DNA of 64,000 nt from Sphingobium sp. SYK-6 (GTDB lineage Bacteria; Pseudomonadota; Alphaproteobacteria; Sphingomonadales; Sphingomonadaceae). The DNA is taken from the NCBI RefSeq assembly GCF_000283515.1, contig NC_015976.1:1426001-1490000 (forward strand). The letters are read 5' to 3'. This document shows, piece by piece, positions 24,204-35,408 of the stretch (within the stretch, counting starts at the first letter, position 1; each line of letters begins with the position of its first letter). Under the pieces are notes generated by a model. It was not told the origin of the DNA. It did no database searches and saw only the letters and a program-made list of their open reading frames with translations. A program made the position numbers and the translations under genes.

Positions 24204-25306
24204 TCTATCTGGACTATCAGGCGACGACGCCCCTCGCGCCGGAGGTCGCTGCGGCGATGACCGAGGCGATGGCGCATTATGGCAACCCCAACAGCGCGCA
24301 CCGCATCGGGCGCGTGGCGGCGGCCGACGTGGGGCTGGCCCGCGAGCGGATCATGATGGCTCTGGGAAAGACGGACGGCCGGCTGATCTTCACCAGTGGC
24401 GCGACCGAGGCCCTGAACATCGCGATCGTCGGCGCGGCGCGCGCGTCCGCGCCCGGGCGTCGGCGCGTGATCACGCTCGCCACGGAGCATGCCGCCGTCC
24501 TCGACACGGTGATGGCGCTGCGGCACGAGGGCTTCGAGCCGGTGATCCTGCCGGTGGGCCGCGACGGTCTGGTGGACCTCGACATTGCCGAGGCGGCGAT
24601 CGACGAGAGGGCGGCGCTCCTCGCGGTGATGCAGGTCAACAATGAGATCGGCGTGATCCAACCCATCGAAGCGCTGATCGCTATCGCCCGCGCGCATGGC
24701 GTGCCGACGCTGTGCGATGCTGTGCAGGGCTTCGGCCGGCTGGACACGCCCTCGGCCGACATGATCGCCGTCACCGCGCACAAGATCCACGGGCCCAAGG
24801 GCGTCGGGGCGCTGTGGCTGCGGGACGGGCTGCAACTGCCACCGCTGATGCACGGTGGCGGTCAGGAGCAGGGGCTGCGGCCCGGGACGCTCTCGCCGAT
24901 GCTGTGCGCCGGCTTCGGCGTCGCGGCGCAGCTCGCGGCCGCGCGGCGGGCGGAGGATCTCGGCCTCGTCGAGACGCTCTGGCGCGAGGCGCTTGCATTC
25001 TTCACAGGCTGGCGCGTCAATGGCGCTCTCGATGCGCGCTATCATGGCAATCTCAATCTCTGCCGGCCGGGCATCGATGCCGCGCGACTGGTGTCGGACG
25101 TGCGCGGGGTGGCTTTCTCGCTCGGTTCTGCCTGCGCCAGCGGATCGGGCCGGCCGAGCCATGTGCTGAGGGCCATTGGCCTGAATGACCGCGAGGCGCG
25201 CAGTTCGCTGCGGCTGGGCTTCGGGCGCTACTCGACCTTCGAGGAGCTTGCGAACGCGGCCACGCTCATCAATGAGGCGGCGGCGATGCAGAAGGCGGCG
25301 GCATGA
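24200..25306 (+). CDS. Cysteine desulfurase (second of the pair)
   Basis: A 368-residue PLP enzyme from ATG 24200, which overlaps the previous stop (ATGA). The frame continues 11 codons upstream inside the first gene without homology. MIYLDYQATTPLAPEV, TEHAAVLDTV, Lys195 in TAHKIHGPKGVG and Cys312 in LGSACASGSGRPSHVL are the active-site elements, all intact. It is more IscS/NifS-like than the first copy. It overlaps the ferredoxin gene by ATGA. No IscU or IscA scaffold lies in view. Confidence 0.94.
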   Translation: MIYLDYQATTPLAPEVAAAMTEAMAHYGNPNSAHRIGRVAAADVGLARERIMMALGKTDGRLIFTSGATEALNIAIVGAARASAPGRRRVITLATEHAAVLDTVMALRHEGFEPVILPVGRDGLVDLDIAEAAIDERAALLAVMQVNNEIGVIQPIEALIAIARAHGVPTLCDAVQGFGRLDTPSADMIAVTAHKIHGPKGVGALWLRDGLQLPPLMHGGGQEQGLRPGTLSPMLCAGFGVAAQLAAARRAEDLGLVETLWREALAFFTGWRVNGALDARYHGNLNLCRPGIDAARLVSDVRGVAFSLGSACASGSGRPSHVLRAIGLNDREARSSLRLGFGRYSTFEELANAATLINEAAAMQKAAA

Positions 25307-25638
25307 CACGGATCACGTTCATCAGCGCGAACGGCGCGGACGTCATGGAAGTGGAGGCCGCGCCGGGCGACACTCTGCTCGACATCGCGCAGGCGGCCGG
25401 GCAGCCTCTGGAAGGGACTTGCGAGGGGCAGATGGCGTGCTCGACCTGCCACGTCATCATCGATCCGGCGGATTTCCCGAAGCTGCCCCGGGCGAGCGAG
25501 GAGGAAGAGGACATGCTGGATCTGGCGGCGGCGACCACCCGCACCAGCCGGCTTGCCTGCCAGATCGTCCTGTCCGAGGCGATGGAATCGCTGACCGTGC
25601 GGATCCCGCCGGAAAGCCGCAACATGCAGGGGTTGTGA
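25303..25638 (+). CDS. [2Fe-2S] ferredoxin, adrenodoxin type
   Basis: A 111-residue electron carrier. The cluster ligands are C-x5-C-x2-C in GTCEGQMACSTCHV plus a distant Cys in RLACQIVL, the vertebrate/ISC ferredoxin pattern. The acidic EEEEDMLDLA region is the partner-binding face. Overlap with the desulfurase upstream suggests it supplies electrons for iron-sulfur cluster assembly, as ISC Fdx does. Confidence 0.93.
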   Translation: MTRITFISANGADVMEVEAAPGDTLLDIAQAAGQPLEGTCEGQMACSTCHVIIDPADFPKLPRASEEEEDMLDLAAATTRTSRLACQIVLSEAMESLTVRIPPESRNMQGL

Positions 25639-25738
25639 AGGCCTGAGCGCGGAACCGCCGGCCGGCATGCCATGTCAGGCCCGCCGCCAGTGCCTTCCTG
25701 CCTTGCATTTCGGCGACAGCCCCGCCATATGCCCGCTC

Positions 25739-25827
25739 GGAAGCCGGGCGGACGTAGTCTTCGCCAACCTGGTCAGGTCCTGACGGAAGCAGCCACAACG
25801 AATTCGCTGCGGGTCGTTCCGGCTTCC
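25739..25827 (+). ncRNA. ffs: Signal recognition particle RNA (4.5S)
   Basis: The conserved helix-8 core is present: GGTCAGGTCC, a TGAC loop, then GGAAGCAGCC (25771-25794). The ends close by GGAAGCCGG (25739-25747) with CCGGCTTCC (25819-25827). The RNA binds Ffh for targeting of membrane proteins. It lies in an intergenic space and upstream of dnaX, as in many alphaproteobacteria. Exact ends may differ by a few bases. Confidence 0.93.
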
Positions 25828-25843
25828 ACCGCCTCGCCGCCGC

Positions 25844-27253
25844 TCAGGCGTCCACGGGCAGCGGCGCGTGCATCAGCCGCTTCGAAAGCAGCAGCTTGAA
25901 GATCAGGAAGATGCCGCCCGCCGAGGCCGCGAACCCGGCGTGCATCAGCCAGAAGACCGGCGTCGCCATCGTCTCGTAATAGCCGCCGACCCAGCCGACG
26001 AGCGAGTTGCCGCCGAAGAACGCCAGATAGTAAAGGCCGATCACGGTCGCATTGAGCGCCTTGGGCGCGAGGCGCGCGAACAAAGCGAGGCTGACCGGGA
26101 GCAGGTTCGCGAAGCCGATCGAATTCACGACATGGAAAAGCACGGGCCAGAGGAGGCCGATGCGGCCATCGCTGCCGTCGGTCGAGGCGGCCATGAACAG
26201 GCAAAGCATGCCGCCGGTGGAGAAGAGCGAGCCGATGACCATCTTGCTCAGCTCGTCCGGTTCCTGCCAGTGCCGGCCATACCAGCGCCAGAACAACGCG
26301 ACGATGGCGAGGAAGCTGACCGACACGATCGCATCCAGCGTGACCAGAAAGGATGTCGGCAGGCGCGTGCCGAAGAAATCGAGATCGAAGGTCTGGTCGC
26401 CCCAGATCAGATAGGCATTGAAGATCTGATTGTTGGGGACGATCGCGATGGCCATCACCGGGATCAGCAGCAGCACGGCGATCAGCGCCAGCCAGTCCTG
26501 CCGCGACATGGGCGGGCGCGGCGAAGCGGCGATGGCGCCGGCCCGGCTGCGCGGCTCGAACTGCTCGGACGGGAGATATTTCTGGCCCGAGACATAGATG
26601 GCGAGGCCGATGAGCATGCCGACGCCCGCGGCGCCGAAACCCCAGTGCCATCCGACCTTCTCGCCCAGCGCGCCGACGATCAGCGGCGCGCCGATCACGC
26701 CGGCATTGATGCCGAGATAGAAGATCTGGAAGGCATCGGCCCGGCGCAGGTCGTCCGGCTTGTAGAGCGCGCCGACCTGGCTGGCGATATTGCCTTTGAA
26801 CATGCCCGCGCCGAGTACCATGCATAGCAGGGCGAGGAGGAAGCTGGCCTCGAACGCCATGAGGAAATGGCCGATCGCCATGGTAATGGCGCCGAGCAGC
26901 ACCGTGCGCCGCTTGCCGAGAAAACGGTCGGCAAGGAAGCCGCCCAGGATCGGCGTGAGATAGACGCTCGCGGCATAAGTGCCGAAGATCGCCGAGGCGA
27001 GCGGCTGGCCATCCAGCCCGCGATAAAGCGGGAGCTGGCGAAAGGCGTCCAGCATCCAGACATTCTCGATCTGCCCCGGCAGGAGCAGATATTTGACCAT
27101 GTAGAGGACCAGGAGGGTCTGCATGCCATAATAAGAGAAGCGCTCCCACGCCTCGGCAAAGGCGAGATAAGCCAGGCCCTTGGGATGACCCAGAAAAGCA
27201 CGGTCGGCATGGTCGATCATGGTAAGAGAGGGCGTGGCCTCGGCAGTGGTCAT
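25844..27253 (-). CDS. POT-family proton-dependent oligopeptide transporter
   Basis: A 469-residue inner-membrane protein with about 14 hydrophobic segments. The POT signature ExxER is in EAWERFSYYGMQ (helix 1), and FQIFYLGINAGVIGAPLI is the helix-5 motif. GNIASQVGALY and PLILGGFLADRF-like segments follow the DtpT pattern. It imports di- and tripeptides with protons. ATG 27253 is preferred; the frame runs about 60 codons upstream over sequence without membrane or family features. Confidence 0.92.
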   Translation of the reverse strand: MTTAEATPSLTMIDHADRAFLGHPKGLAYLAFAEAWERFSYYGMQTLLVLYMVKYLLLPGQIENVWMLDAFRQLPLYRGLDGQPLASAIFGTYAASVYLTPILGGFLADRFLGKRRTVLLGAITMAIGHFLMAFEASFLLALLCMVLGAGMFKGNIASQVGALYKPDDLRRADAFQIFYLGINAGVIGAPLIVGALGEKVGWHWGFGAAGVGMLIGLAIYVSGQKYLPSEQFEPRSRAGAIAASPRPPMSRQDWLALIAVLLLIPVMAIAIVPNNQIFNAYLIWGDQTFDLDFFGTRLPTSFLVTLDAIVSVSFLAIVALFWRWYGRHWQEPDELSKMVIGSLFSTGGMLCLFMAASTDGSDGRIGLLWPVLFHVVNSIGFANLLPVSLALFARLAPKALNATVIGLYYLAFFGGNSLVGWVGGYYETMATPVFWLMHAGFAASAGGIFLIFKLLLSKRLMHAPLPVDA

Positions 27254-27436
27254 GGCTGCATGTGCCTTACAGGTCCGTTGTTGGCGCAAGGTTAGAGGCG
27301 CGATCGCCGCCGAATGCAAGATGGGGGCGGCGCGCGGCTCCGACGGCGCCGAACCTTTACGGGTGCCGCACTGCTTCGCTTGCGAAGGGCCGGCGGCGAC
27401 GTCATAGGCGCGGATGTCCAGAGAAAGGCTCGTCAT

Positions 27437-28348
27437 TTGCTGACCGGATCACGCCGCGGCGTCTACTTCATGCTGGTTCTCGTGATGCTGCTCTGGTCCG
27501 GCAACAGCATCGTGGCGCGCGCCATCCACGAGGAGGTGCCGCCGTTCACGCTGGCTTTCTGGCGCTGGGCCGGCGCTTCGCTGCTCGTGCTCCCGGCGAC
27601 CTGGCGCTACATCGCGGCCGACCGTGACATCATCCGGCGCGGCTGGCCGCGCATCCTCCTGCTCGGCATATTGGGCGTGGGTTCGTTCAATGCCTTCTTC
27701 TATTCCGGTCTGCAGTTCACGACCGCCTCCAACAGCCTGCTGATCCAGGCGGCGGTTCCCGCGCTGGTGCTGGCGCTGAATTTCTTCATCTTCCACATCA
27801 GGCCGCGACCGGTGCAGGTCGCCGGTTGCCTCGTCGCGGCCGCCGGGGTCCTGGCGATTATCTTCCGGGGCGATCCCGCCGCCCTGCGCGCCATGCAGTT
27901 CAATATCGGGGATCTGCTCATTCTGGGCGCGGTGGTGGTCTGGTCGCTTTACACGGTGCTGCTGCGCCTGCGGCCGCCGGTGAATGCCCTGACGTTTCTG
28001 GGTCTCACGATCCTCATCGGGGCGCTCGCGATGCTGCCCTTCTCGCTTATCGAGCTGCAGAGCCGGGCCGTGCATCTGACGCCGGGGGTGCTCGCCGGCG
28101 TGGCCTATATCATCGCGCTGCCCTCGATCGTGGCCTATTTCATGTACAATCGGGCGGTGGAAGAGATCGGCGCGGCGGATGCCGGACAGGTCGTCAATCT
28201 GCAGCCGCTGTTCGGCGCGCTGCTCGCGATCCTGATCCTCGGCGAGCCGCTTCATGCCTATCATGTCCTGGGCATGGCGCTGATCCTGCTGGGAATCGGC
28301 GCCACGATGTTTGCGCGAGCCACCCGTAGCGCCACGTTGCAGGGTTGA
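27437..28348 (+). CDS. EamA/DMT-family transporter
   Basis: A 303-residue membrane protein with ten hydrophobic segments in two EamA repeats. GVYFMLVLVMLLWSGNSIVA and VPPFTLAFWRW are typical of repeat one; FLGLTILIGALAMLPFSLIE and the end QPLFGALLAILILGE of repeat two. I chose the TTG at 27437, which has a GAGAAAGG Shine-Dalgarno; an internal ATG at 27470 would cut into helix one. Substrates of this family are small metabolites and cannot be predicted. It diverges from the POT gene. Confidence 0.87.
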   Translation: MLTGSRRGVYFMLVLVMLLWSGNSIVARAIHEEVPPFTLAFWRWAGASLLVLPATWRYIAADRDIIRRGWPRILLLGILGVGSFNAFFYSGLQFTTASNSLLIQAAVPALVLALNFFIFHIRPRPVQVAGCLVAAAGVLAIIFRGDPAALRAMQFNIGDLLILGAVVVWSLYTVLLRLRPPVNALTFLGLTILIGALAMLPFSLIELQSRAVHLTPGVLAGVAYIIALPSIVAYFMYNRAVEEIGAADAGQVVNLQPLFGALLAILILGEPLHAYHVLGMALILLGIGATMFARATRSATLQG

Positions 28349-28412
28349 TGAGGACGCCCGCTTTGGAAACGGATGCTAAACAAGTCGGGCGGCAAGCGCT
28401 AAGGTCGTCGCA

Positions 28413-30122
28413 ATGACCGATTCACCAGAAGATCACGGGTCCGGGCCGGGCCTCGACCTCGGCGTGCCTGCACAGCCGCAGCCGCCAGCGCCCAAGAGCT
28501 ATCGGGTGCTGGCCCGCGCCTATCGCCCGCAGACGTTCGCCGAGCTGATCGGGCAGGAAGCCATGGTGCGCACGCTGGCCAACGCCATCCGGCGGGACCG
28601 GCTGCCGCATGCCTTCCTGATGACGGGCGTGCGCGGCGTGGGCAAGACATCGACGGCCCGGCTGATCGCGAAGGCCCTCAATTGCGTGGGGCCGGACGGG
28701 CAGGGCGGGCCGACGATCGATCCCTGCGGCGTGTGCGAACCCTGCAACGCTATCGCCGAGGGGCGGCATATCGACGTGGTGGAGATGGACGCCGCCAGCC
28801 ACACCGGCGTGGACGACGTGCGCGAGATCATCGAGGCCGTGCGCTATGCCAGCGTTTCGGCGCGCTTCAAGATCTACATCATCGACGAAGTCCACATGCT
28901 TTCACGTAATGCTTTCAATGCATTGCTGAAAACACTTGAGGAGCCGCCGGAGCATGTGAAGTTCCTGTTCGCCACCACCGAGGTGAACAAGGTGCCGATC
29001 ACCGTGCTGTCCCGCTGCCAGCGCTTCGACTTGCGGCGGATCCCGGTCGATCTGCTGGTCGACAATTTCCGGATGATCTGCGGCAAGGAAGGCGTGGATG
29101 CGGAAGAGGATGCGCTGCGGCTGATCGCCACGGCGGCGGAAGGCTCGGCGCGTGACGGGCAATCCATCCTCGATCAGGCGATCGCCCATGCCGGCATGGT
29201 GGATGGGCGGGCCTTCGTTCAGGTGGAGCAGGTGCGCGAGATGTTGGGGCTCTCCGACCGTGGCGCGACCCGGCGGCTGTTCGACCAGATTCTCGATGGC
29301 GACGCGACGGCCCTGCTGGCGACGCTGGCCGAACAGGAAACGCTCGGCGTGGAGCCGGTGGCCACGATCAACGCGCTGCTCGAACTGATCCATGCCGTCA
29401 CCATGGCCAAGGCCGGGCGCGGCGCGGGACTGGAGCGGCATCCCGAGGCGGAACGCGCGGCCATCGCCGGCTGGGCGGAGGAGCTGAGCTTTCCGGTGCT
29501 GCACCGGCTCTGGCAGCTCCTGCTCAAGGGACATGCCGAGGTGATCGCCGCGGCGCGCCCACAGGCAGCCTCCGAGATGGCGCTGCTTCGGCTGATCCAT
29601 GCCGCGACGATGCCCGATCCGCTCGAGTTGGCGCGGATGATCCGCGAGGGTGGGCAGGGCGGCACGCCCGCCGTCGATGGGCCCTCTGCTGCTCCGGCCG
29701 CGTCGCCGACCGCCGCGGCCGCCGCGCCGCTTCCGGCTCCCGAGGAGGCCGCGCGCCCTGTCTTCCCGCCCGACTTCGCGGCGATGGTCGCCGCACTGCT
29801 CGACCGTTTCCCTCGCCTCGGCGCGGAAATGCATGATTATGTCAGTCTCGTGCGTTATGAACCGCCGGTGCTCGATTTTCGCATTCTCCAGCCGCTCGAT
29901 GCCGATTTCCCCCGGCAAGTGGCGGCGGCGCTGAAGGATCTCACCGGCCAGTCCTGGACGGTCGGATCCACGGATGCGCCGGGAGAGCCGAGCCTGCGGG
30001 AGCAGCAGGTGCTCGCTCGCGAGGCGCGCATCGCACATGCCAGTGCCCAGCCGGTGATTGCCGCGGCGCTGGACGCATTTCCCGGTGCCGTGGTCATGGA
30101 CCCGGCTTCGGGCCAAAGCTGA
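28413..30122 (+). CDS. dnaX: DNA polymerase III subunits gamma/tau
   Basis: A 569-residue clamp-loader ATPase. Walker A is GVRGVGKTST (about residues 73-82), the zinc ligands are Cys91, Cys105, Cys108 and Cys111 (DPCGVCEPC), Walker B is YIIDEVHML, and the arginine/sensor region is LSRNAFNALLKTLEEPPEH. Domains I-III occupy about 1-370; a Pro/Ala linker and a C-terminal tau domain follow. No A-rich frameshift site for a short gamma form was seen. Codons 162-176 are unusually AT-rich (see findings). ybaB follows 13 bp later. Confidence 0.96.
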   Translation: MTDSPEDHGSGPGLDLGVPAQPQPPAPKSYRVLARAYRPQTFAELIGQEAMVRTLANAIRRDRLPHAFLMTGVRGVGKTSTARLIAKALNCVGPDGQGGPTIDPCGVCEPCNAIAEGRHIDVVEMDAASHTGVDDVREIIEAVRYASVSARFKIYIIDEVHMLSRNAFNALLKTLEEPPEHVKFLFATTEVNKVPITVLSRCQRFDLRRIPVDLLVDNFRMICGKEGVDAEEDALRLIATAAEGSARDGQSILDQAIAHAGMVDGRAFVQVEQVREMLGLSDRGATRRLFDQILDGDATALLATLAEQETLGVEPVATINALLELIHAVTMAKAGRGAGLERHPEAERAAIAGWAEELSFPVLHRLWQLLLKGHAEVIAAARPQAASEMALLRLIHAATMPDPLELARMIREGGQGGTPAVDGPSAAPAASPTAAAAAPLPAPEEAARPVFPPDFAAMVAALLDRFPRLGAEMHDYVSLVRYEPPVLDFRILQPLDADFPRQVAAALKDLTGQSWTVGSTDAPGEPSLREQQVLAREARIAHASAQPVIAAALDAFPGAVVMDPASGQS

Positions 30123-30135
30123 AGGAAGACGTGAA

Positions 30136-30459
30136 ATGAAGGATCTGAACGATATTCTGGGCATGGCGAGCCGTGTGCAGGAGGAAATGCAGAAGGCGCA
30201 GGCCGAGCTCGACAATCTTCAAGTCGAGGGAATTGCCGGCGGCGGGCTCGTCAAGGTCCGCGCCAGCGCCAAGGGGCGTATCCTGGGTCTCTCGATCGAC
30301 CAGAGCCTGATCGACCCCAATGACAAGGGCATGCTGGAGGACCTGATCGTCGCTGCGTTCAACGACGCGCGCGCCAAGGCCGATGAGGTGGCCAGTGACC
30401 AGATGAGCAAGATGACCGCGGGGCTGCCTCTTCCTCCGGGGTTCAAGCTGCCTTTCTGA
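30136..30459 (+). CDS. ybaB: YbaB/EbfC nucleoid-associated protein
   Basis: A 107-residue DNA-binding protein of normal length. MKDLNDILGMASRVQEEMQK opens the N-terminal helix and VKVRASAKGRILGLSIDQSL and MSKMTAGLPLPPGFKLPF are conserved. It is typically found between dnaX and recR. ATG 30136 gives the family N-terminus; upstream in-frame codons belong to the end of dnaX. recR is not adjacent here, as lon follows. Confidence 0.95.
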   Translation: MKDLNDILGMASRVQEEMQKAQAELDNLQVEGIAGGGLVKVRASAKGRILGLSIDQSLIDPNDKGMLEDLIVAAFNDARAKADEVASDQMSKMTAGLPLPPGFKLPF

Positions 30460-30468
30460 GGCGGTGCG

Positions 30469-30557
30469 CCCGGCAGGGGGCGACCGGTCCCCTGAGCCCT
30501 GCCGGGAGACGGCATTCGTCAAGCCCCCGCCTGACTCACCTGATGCAGGCGGGGGGC
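30469..30557. other. Double hairpin between ybaB and lon
   Basis: Two perfect or near-perfect hairpins stand in tandem. CCCGGCAGGG (30469-30478) pairs with CCCTGCCGGG (30497-30506), and GCCCCCGCCTG (30523-30533) pairs with CAGGCGGGGGGC (30546-30557) with one extra G. There is no T-tract. They may stabilise or end the dnaX-ybaB transcript. Confidence 0.5.
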
Positions 30558-30619
30558 ATCCACGATTTCCCGTATCGAAACGTCGGCGGGTAGGCGGCTG
30601 CGTTTGCGGCGACGCAGCA

Positions 30620-30647
30620 TTGAAAAGTTCCGGCCGGTCGCCGATAT
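30620..30647 (+). promoter_or_regulatory. Candidate heat-shock (RpoH) promoter of lon
   Basis: TTGAAA (30620-30625) and CGATAT (30642-30647) are 16 bp apart, close to the alphaproteobacterial RpoH pattern (TTGAAA and a C-rich ATAT box). The start would be about 30654, giving a leader of about 50 nt before lon. lon is a classical heat-shock gene. Confidence 0.5.
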
Positions 30648-30703
30648 TGTGATCAGGTCAGCGGGCCGCAGTTGTGAACGCCCGCACAGGATTTGGAGTT
30701 GTC

Positions 30704-33097
<2,394 letters not shown>

Positions 33098-33234
33098 GCG
33101 GATTTGCCGGGGACGAGGCACGGCCTGCCTGCCTGCGTCGTTCCCGGAAATCGGGCTTGTTTCCCCCAGAGGTCGTTGCGCGCGGAAAATCCGACCAAAA
33201 CGGCCGAATCATCGGCAAATCGGCCGAAAATTCT

Positions 33235-33264
33235 TTGACTCATGCGGCGAACCGCGCCTTTATG
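33235..33264 (+). promoter_or_regulatory. Candidate sigma-70 promoter of the HU gene
   Basis: TTGACT (33235-33240) and TTTATG (33259-33264) with 18-bp spacing precede the HU start by about 60 bp. Just upstream the octamer CGGCCGAA occurs twice about 20 bp apart. Confidence 0.35.
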
Positions 33265-33321
33265 CGCGCCTTCGTCGCTCGATTCCCACACAAGCACATC
33301 CATGAAGGGGGTTCCTTAGGC

Positions 33322-33594
33322 ATGAACAAGCAGGATCTCATCAGTTCGGTCGCAGACCAGGGCGGTCTCACCAAGGCAGACGCCGGCAAGGCTGTTGAGG
33401 CTGTTTTCGACGCGATCACCGCCGCTCTGAAGAAGGGCGATGAGGTGCGTCTCGTCGGGTTCGGCACTTTCTCCGTCTCCAAGCGCAAGGCCTCGACCGG
33501 CCGCAATCCGCGCACCGGCGAGACGATGGCGATCAAGGCTTCCAGCCAGCCTAAGTTCAAGGCCGGCAAGGGCCTCAAGGACGCGGTGAACTAA
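33322..33594 (+). CDS. hup: DNA-binding protein HU
   Basis: A 90-residue histone-like protein. MNKQDLISSVADQGGLTKAD, VRLVGFGTFSVSKRKASTGR and the beta-arm NPRTGETMAIKASSQPKFKA are the HU/IHF fold, with the proline-free HU form NP at the arm tip. It bends and compacts DNA as a dimer. ATG 33322 matches the family start; the longer in-frame extension is not part of HU. Placement after lon is common in proteobacteria. A strong terminator follows. Confidence 0.96.
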   Translation: MNKQDLISSVADQGGLTKADAGKAVEAVFDAITAALKKGDEVRLVGFGTFSVSKRKASTGRNPRTGETMAIKASSQPKFKAGKGLKDAVN

Positions 33595-33689
33595 GACATT
33601 CGTCTTTTCCGGCGCTCCGGCTTCCCGTCGGGGCGCCCCGCTTTCCCTGAAGCATCGGCACATGTCGCGACGGCACGTGTTTTTTTGAA

Positions 33690-33718
33690 GGTCGGGCCTT
33701 GCCCGGCCTTTTGTTTTT
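33690..33718 (+). terminator. Rho-independent terminator after HU
   Basis: GGTCGGGC (33690-33697) pairs with GCCCGGCC (33701-33708), one G-U pair, loop CTT, then TTTTGTTTTT. A second, weaker hairpin followed by seven Ts (ending about 33686) stands just upstream. Confidence 0.9.
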
Positions 33719-33808
33719 CCATGCGCGTCCGTGAGGTCATCTCCGCGCTTGACGCTGGCACCGCGCGCGCATTATGGCGCCCCTCTCGATTGCGCCGTTC
33801 GGCGCTGT

Positions 33809-33886
33809 GGCGATCGTAGCTCAGTCGGTTAGAGCGCTGGTTTGTGGTACCAGAGGTCGTGGGTTCGGATCCCATCGGTCGCCCCA
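33809..33886 (+). tRNA. tRNA-His (GTG anticodon)
   Basis: A 78-nt tRNA with the extra G-1 typical of tRNA-His at 33809. The acceptor GCGATCG (33810-33816) pairs with CGGTCGC (33876-33882); C73 at 33883 pairs with G-1, and CCA is encoded. The anticodon stem CTGGT/ACCAG holds loop TTGTGGT with GTG at 33844-33846. The T-arm has GGTTCGGATCC. Confidence 0.97.
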
Positions 33887-33947
33887 TTTCCCTCCCTGAG
33901 ACGCTCAGGAGCAGCGGGCAGCGCTGCCGGCAAAGGACGATCATTGC

Positions 33948-34988
33948 ATGATGTGGTCCCATCAGGACTTCGATGACCATGAGGCGATCCATTATTTCAC
34001 GGATCGGCAGAGCGGCCTGAAGGCCATCATTGCCATCCACTCGACGCATCGCGGGCCGGCCAGTGGCGGCGTGCGCTTCTGGCATTATGCGCGGGAGGAA
34101 GACGCGCTGACCGACGCGCTGCGCCTGTCACGCGGCATGAGCTACAAGAATGCCATGGCGGGATTGCCGATTGGCGGGGGCAAAGGTGTCATCCTGTCCG
34201 ACGGCACGCCCAAGACGGCGGAGCAACTCGCCGCGTTCGGCGCCGCGATCGATTCGCTCGGCGGTCGCTATGTGACGGCGGAAGATGTTGGCATGAGCGA
34301 GGCGGATATGACCGCCATCGCCCGGCGCACGCGCCATGTCTCGGGCCTTCCGGTGGCCAGCGGGCAGGCCGGCGGCGATCCGGGCCCGGTGACCGCGCGC
34401 GGAGTCTATCTGGGCGTCAGGGCGGCCATTGCCGAGGGTCTGGGCCGGGAGGATGTCGCCGGCGTCCATGTCGCGATTCAGGGCGTGGGCAGTGTCGGCG
34501 GCGGTCTGGCCCGCCGTCTCGCGGCCGATGGCGCGCGGCTGACGCTCGCCGATATGGACCGGCGCAAGGCGGAAGCACTGGCGGGCGAGATCGGCGCTGC
34601 GGTGACGGACGCGAGCGAGATCATGACGATCGAGGCCGATGTATTCAGCCCCAATGCGCTGGGTGCCATCCTCGACGAACGATCAATCCCGCTGTTGCAG
34701 GCGGGCATCGTCGCGGGCGGGGCCAATAATCAGCTCGCCACCCATGCGGATGCGCAGCGGCTGCACGAGCGCGGTGTCCTCTATGCGCCGGATTATGTGA
34801 TCAACGCAGGCGGCATCATCAATGTCGCGTCCGAATATCTGGGCCTGGGCGACAGGGCAGCGGTGGACGCGCGCGTGGATGAGATTCCCGACCGGCTCCG
34901 CGCCATCTGGGCGGAAAGCAAGGCGACGGGCATGCCGGCCGCCGACGTGGCGGATGCCATGGCCCGCAGGCTCATCGGACGCGATTGA
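33948..34988 (+). CDS. Glu/Leu/Phe/Val (ELFV) dehydrogenase
   Basis: A 346-residue NAD-dependent amino-acid dehydrogenase, the size of leucine or phenylalanine dehydrogenases and shorter than glutamate dehydrogenase. GMSYKNAMAGLPIGGGKG carries the substrate-binding and catalytic lysines; the Rossmann motif is VAIQGVGSVGGGLARRL; NPDVF-like EADVFSPNALGAILD and AGGANNQLA follow. It deaminates branched or aromatic amino acids to 2-oxo acids. The nearby LiuR-like regulator and acyl-CoA dehydrogenase fit branched-chain amino-acid breakdown, but substrate choice is inferred. Confidence 0.9.
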   Translation: MMWSHQDFDDHEAIHYFTDRQSGLKAIIAIHSTHRGPASGGVRFWHYAREEDALTDALRLSRGMSYKNAMAGLPIGGGKGVILSDGTPKTAEQLAAFGAAIDSLGGRYVTAEDVGMSEADMTAIARRTRHVSGLPVASGQAGGDPGPVTARGVYLGVRAAIAEGLGREDVAGVHVAIQGVGSVGGGLARRLAADGARLTLADMDRRKAEALAGEIGAAVTDASEIMTIEADVFSPNALGAILDERSIPLLQAGIVAGGANNQLATHADAQRLHERGVLYAPDYVINAGGIINVASEYLGLGDRAAVDARVDEIPDRLRAIWAESKATGMPAADVADAMARRLIGRD

Positions 34989-35036
34989 CGCGGGGCGGGG
35001 CTGACAGATGGCCAGCGTCTGCCTATAGGGCGGCGC

Positions 35037-35408
35037 ATGTCAGATGAACGCGAAACGGGCAGCAGGCTCGACCCGAAATTCGACGCCGACGGCCTCATCA
35101 CCGCCGTCGCCAGCCATGTCGACACTGGCGAAGTGCTCATGCTCGCGCATATGAACCGCGAAGCCCTCGATGCCACGATCGAGACGGATCGTGCGCACTT
35201 CTGGTCGCGCAGTCGCCGGAAGCTCTGGCGCAAGGGCGAGGAGTCCGGCAACGAGCTTCACGTCGTGGACATGCGGATCGATTGCGATCAGGATGCCGTC
35301 TGGCTGCTGGTCCGGCCGATGGGGCCGACCTGCCATACCGGCGCGCGAAGCTGCTTCTATCGCCGCGTGACTGCCAACGGGCTGGAACGGATTGACGGGC
35401 AGAGCTGA
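35037..35408 (+). CDS. hisI: Phosphoribosyl-AMP cyclohydrolase
   Basis: A 123-residue enzyme of histidine synthesis that opens the adenine ring of phosphoribosyl-AMP. [37 protein letters not shown] and [12 protein letters not shown] followed by [13 protein letters not shown] carry the zinc and magnesium ligands. It is the cyclohydrolase alone, without the HisE pyrophosphohydrolase domain, as usual in alphaproteobacteria. The stop overlaps the next start by one base. Confidence 0.96.
   Translation: MSDERETGSRLDPKFDADGLITAVASHVDTGEVLMLAHMNREALDATIETDRAHFWSRSRRKLWRKGEESGNELHVVDMRIDCDQDAVWLLVRPMGPTCHTGARSCFYRRVTANGLERIDGQS

Noticed and set aside
28413-30122. Programmed frameshift site for a short DnaX product
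   Set aside because: No A-AAA-AAG type slippery run was found in the frame; only the ordinary long form is supported.
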